NCBI GenBank assembly: GCA_016934095.1
Contig: JAFGTO010000159.1
Span: 1-7,402 of the forward strand
Origin: Candidatus Glassiibacteriota bacterium
GTDB taxonomy: Bacteria; Gemmatimonadota; Glassbacteria; GWA2-58-10
Direction of reading: 5' to 3'
Length of the DNA: 7,402 nucleotides
Part shown: one piece after another, positions 5,338-7,402 of the stretch
Numbering within the stretch: the first letter of the stretch is position 1
Layout of the letters: every line of letters starts with the position of its first letter
Notes under the pieces: model-generated
Databases searched by the model: none
The model's input: the letters and a program-made list of their open reading frames with translations, nothing else
Told to the model about the DNA's origin: nothing
Translations under genes and position numbers: made by a program

Positions 5338-6684
5338 TCAATCAAGGCTTTGGATCCCGGAGACATATTCATCCACGCTGAATTTCCTCCTGCAACCGTT
5401 ATAGCTCATATACCTGATCTTGCCGAATACGAGCCTTTCAGCCCACGGCCTGTCGTGCACGCCTCCGATACTCCAGGCGATACCGGCGTACCCGCCCGGG
5501 TCGCGGCCGTCCAGCTCGTACCTGTCATTGAGCAGCACGGCAGTACGCACGGCTTCTTCCGGGTCCGGAGACCATTCGAGTATCTTCTTGGCCCAGTACA
5601 TGCGGAGGTATCCGTGCATTTTGCCTTTCCTGACCATTTCGAGCTGGGCCGCGTTCCAGAGATCATCGTGGGTAGAGGCGGACTCGAATTCTCCGAGAGA
5701 ATAGGTATAAGGCCGCGGGTCCTGCCTGTGCTCGTCGAGGGTCTTCTTGGCCCAGTCCGGGAAACAGTCGAAAGAGTCGTATGCGGGATTGTAATGGCAG
5801 AAATTATCCGCAAGCTCGCGCCGCACCACCAATTCTTCCAGGAAAGCCTCTTTGGAGCGGGAGTCCGCCTCGCTGCAAGCGGTTTCGAGGGCGGCTCTCT
5901 GGGCCGAAAGCTGGCCGAAATGGAAATATGGCGAAAACCCTGACTGTCCTCCGGCCGTGGGGTCGTTTCTCGTGCCCGCATACCCGGACAGCTTTTCCCT
6001 GATGAACCGCTCCAGGGCCTTCAATGCAGCCTTTTCTCCAGGCTCGATCCATTCTGCCACAGCCGGCTCCGGGCCCGCTGTCAGGCTGGCGGCTGCCCGG
6101 GCCCAGTCCACAGGCCGGTTCTCAGGCGCCGGGGTTTCCTGTTTTCTCAGCGGCGGGAACCCGGTAAGGAAGCGGTCTAGCAGCCGGTTTATTTTTTTCC
6201 TGATGGTAAAGGCACTATATTCCTGTTTGGCCGAGGCCAGCCGGCAGGGCACGACGTTGTGGGCGTCCACCTCGAAGAAAGGGACCCTCAGGTCCCGCTT
6301 CACTTTATCTTTCCAGAGCTTCTTGATCCTGAGCGGGTCGAAATCGGCCACCAGGGCCCCTGCCTTCAGGGTCCGGACAAATTTGGGGACAACCGTTTCG
6401 GGAGCGCCCTCGAGCAGGTGGAAAGGGATCCGGTAGGGCCGCAGTGCCGCTTCCACTTGCTGAAGGCCGCCGAGCATGAAACCGTACTGCCTGGATCCGG
6501 CGCCGAGGAATTCCGGGACCAGGCAGAAAACCACGATCAAAGGCTCGCCGGATTCGATTGCCAGTTCCTGGGCGAAGAGCAGCGCCCAGTTGTCATGTAT
6601 CCGCTGGTCCCTGCTCATCCAGTAGACTACCGGCCCCCTGACCGGCCCGGCTTTATTCAGCCTGCTGACCCTGTTTTCATCCAT
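5338..6684 (-). CDS. Class II CPD photolyase (deoxyribodipyrimidine photo-lyase)
   Basis: This encodes a 448-residue cytoplasmic flavoprotein that uses blue or near-UV light to split cyclobutane pyrimidine dimers in DNA. It is full length for class II enzymes. The N-terminal Rossmann-like antenna domain starts at VVYWMSRDQRIHDNWAL (19-35). The C-terminal FAD domain shows SPYFHFGQLSAQ (251-262), EELVVRRELADNFCHYNP (283-300), THDDLWNAAQLEM (338-350), GKMHGYLRMYWAKK (354-367) and LNDRYELDGRDPGGYAG (385-401). Trp343, Trp364 and Trp371 have the same spacing as the electron-transfer tryptophans 360, 381 and 388 I recall from the Methanosarcina mazei enzyme, so the enzyme looks functional. The ribosome binding site is weak: AGGG lies six bases before the ATG. 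An upstream gap with an inverted repeat separates it from the 3-keto-disaccharide hydrolase-domain gene, while the exported beta-helix gene follows closely. That pairing has no obvious functional logic. Confidence 0.95.
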   Translation of the reverse strand: MDENRVSRLNKAGPVRGPVVYWMSRDQRIHDNWALLFAQELAIESGEPLIVVFCLVPEFLGAGSRQYGFMLGGLQQVEAALRPYRIPFHLLEGAPETVVPKFVRTLKAGALVADFDPLRIKKLWKDKVKRDLRVPFFEVDAHNVVPCRLASAKQEYSAFTIRKKINRLLDRFLTGFPPLRKQETPAPENRPVDWARAAASLTAGPEPAVAEWIEPGEKAALKALERFIREKLSGYAGTRNDPTAGGQSGFSPYFHFGQLSAQRAALETACSEADSRSKEAFLEELVVRRELADNFCHYNPAYDSFDCFPDWAKKTLDEHRQDPRPYTYSLGEFESASTHDDLWNAAQLEMVRKGKMHGYLRMYWAKKILEWSPDPEEAVRTAVLLNDRYELDGRDPGGYAGIAWSIGGVHDRPWAERLVFGKIRYMSYNGCRRKFSVDEYVSGIQSLD

Positions 6685-6719
6685 CTCCGGCCCTGCACTG
6701 CTGCCTGGGGTGATAAATT

Positions 6720-6764
6720 AAGGCCGGGCGTCGGTCCGTGGGCTTCCGGCCTCTACCCGGCCTT
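6720..6764. terminator. 9-bp inverted repeat, possible bidirectional terminator
   Basis: The arms aaggccggg (6720-6728) and cccggcctt (6756-6764) are perfect inverted repeats with a 27-bp spacer. On the plus strand TT then ATCCTT follows; on the minus strand AATTTATC follows. It lies about 70 bases past the stop of the rightmost gene and 36 bases before the photolyase start, so it probably ends the rightmost transcript. The long spacer and weak T-run keep this uncertain. Confidence 0.4.
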
Positions 6765-6834
6765 TTATCCTTGATCCCGGACCGTCCCGAAGGTTTGAGG
6801 CCGGGTTCGGATCCGCTTTTACGAGCCGTCAGGC

Positions 6835-7402
6835 TCAGGGCAGCTCCTTGATATAGATATTGGCGAACTGGATCAGGTCCCCGTGGTGCTGCAGGCCGAT
6901 CGGCCCCCGCTTGGGGACTCCGGGCAGACGGGCATCCCTGATCACGGTCTTACCGTTCAGCACCACGGTAACCCGGTCGCCCTTAGCGGTGATCTCGAAG
7001 CGGTTCCATTCGCCGACCTTGTTGTCCGCTTTCTGGATGGGTGTCGCGCCCCGGCGCACCTCGGCGGGCATGTCCCGGTCGACCCTGTAGCTCCAGACCT
7101 CGCCCGAGCCTACCGGCCAGTTCCAGATATTGACCTGGGCCTCGGGGCTGCCGCGCAGGTAGATCCCGCTGTCTCCGGCATCCAGCACAGGCACCAGCAC
7201 CGGCCGCCCGTCCCCGTCCACCGCCTCGGAGCCGTCCGGCAGGACGATGGGGACATTATCGTACTTGGGCGGCGCCGGCTGTTTCCAGTCCACGATCAGG
7301 ATGAAATCCCCGAATTCTTTCTCGGTCCAGAGGGCCTTGTCCTCGGCCTGGCTCTTGCCGTCGTAGTCCAGGATCCAGTCCTTGGCCTGCCAGTGGCCCT
7401 CG
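6835..7402 (-). CDS. 3-keto-disaccharide hydrolase-domain protein (DUF1080), 5' end beyond window
   Basis: Only the last 188 residues are inside the window; the frame is open to the right edge, so the start lies beyond it. A GTG at 7293 is internal, not the start, because family sequence continues upstream of it (residues near the edge read DYDGKSQ, then ALWTEKEFGDFILIVDWK). Other family features are GDSGIYLRG, QVNIWN, GEWNRFEI, VTVVLNGKTV and GPIGLQHHG, ending in FANIYIKELP. The domain has a concanavalin-like beta-sandwich fold. Characterised members act on 3-keto-glycosides after oxidation of disaccharides; many relatives are exported proteins of uncertain substrate. A signal peptide would be on the missing part. 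The stop codon lies within a small 5-bp hairpin. It is the first gene of the window in reading direction and may be the last of an operon. Confidence 0.88.
   Translation of the reverse strand, partial: EGHWQAKDWILDYDGKSQAEDKALWTEKEFGDFILIVDWKQPAPPKYDNVPIVLPDGSEAVDGDGRPVLVPVLDAGDSGIYLRGSPEAQVNIWNWPVGSGEVWSYRVDRDMPAEVRRGATPIQKADNKVGEWNRFEITAKGDRVTVVLNGKTVIRDARLPGVPKRGPIGLQHHGDLIQFANIYIKELP

Noticed and set aside
7291..7293. GTG as the start of the 3-keto-disaccharide hydrolase-domain gene
   Set aside because: The frame continues to the right edge with typical family sequence, so the codon is an internal valine.

Overview
The window is 7.4 kb of mostly GC-rich bacterial DNA. All five protein genes lie on the minus strand, so they read from right to left. 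Long open frames on the plus strand are antisense shadows of these GC-rich genes. The protein set is a secreted beta-helix protein with dockerin-type calcium loops, a 3-keto-disaccharide hydrolase-domain protein (formerly DUF1080) and a class II photolyase. Together they suggest an environmental, carbohydrate-using bacterium, perhaps an uncultured lineage near Bacteroidota, Gemmatimonadota or 'Glassbacteria'. This placement is a weak inference: the window holds no phylogenetic marker.

Layout in transcription order, right to left. (1) 6835-7402: C-terminal part of a 3-keto-disaccharide hydrolase-domain protein whose start lies beyond the right edge. (2) 6685-6834: a 150-bp gap with an inverted repeat that could end that transcript. 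(3) 5338-6684: a complete class II CPD photolyase. (4) 3055-5286: a 743-residue exported protein with a signal peptide, two dockerin EF-hand loops, a probable Fn3-like domain and a long right-handed parallel beta-helix. Only about 50 bp separate it from the photolyase. (5) 2095-2952: a small membrane protein of the DUF4405 type with paired transmembrane histidines, a long low-complexity linker and a separate C-terminal helical domain. (6) 1829-2094: a gap holding two overlapping hairpins, one of them terminator-like, followed by promoter-like elements. (7) 437-1828: an APC-superfamily amino acid/polyamine permease. (8) 1-436: an AT-richer stretch without a convincing gene but with several hairpins. 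It may be an interspersed intergenic repeat.

The genes do not form an obvious single pathway. The two putative carbohydrate-related proteins (DUF1080 type and beta-helix) would act outside the cytoplasm or in the envelope. The photolyase repairs UV damage in the cytoplasm, and the permease and DUF4405 protein sit in the inner membrane. Promoter-like sequences lie ahead of the permease and the DUF4405 gene, and hairpins occupy every intergenic gap, so these are probably several short transcription units. I found no CRISPR array, insertion sequence, tRNA, rRNA or recognisable defence system. The observations most worth checking are the N-terminal dockerin on a beta-helix protein, the fused architecture of the DUF4405 protein, and the hairpin-rich left-hand stretch.
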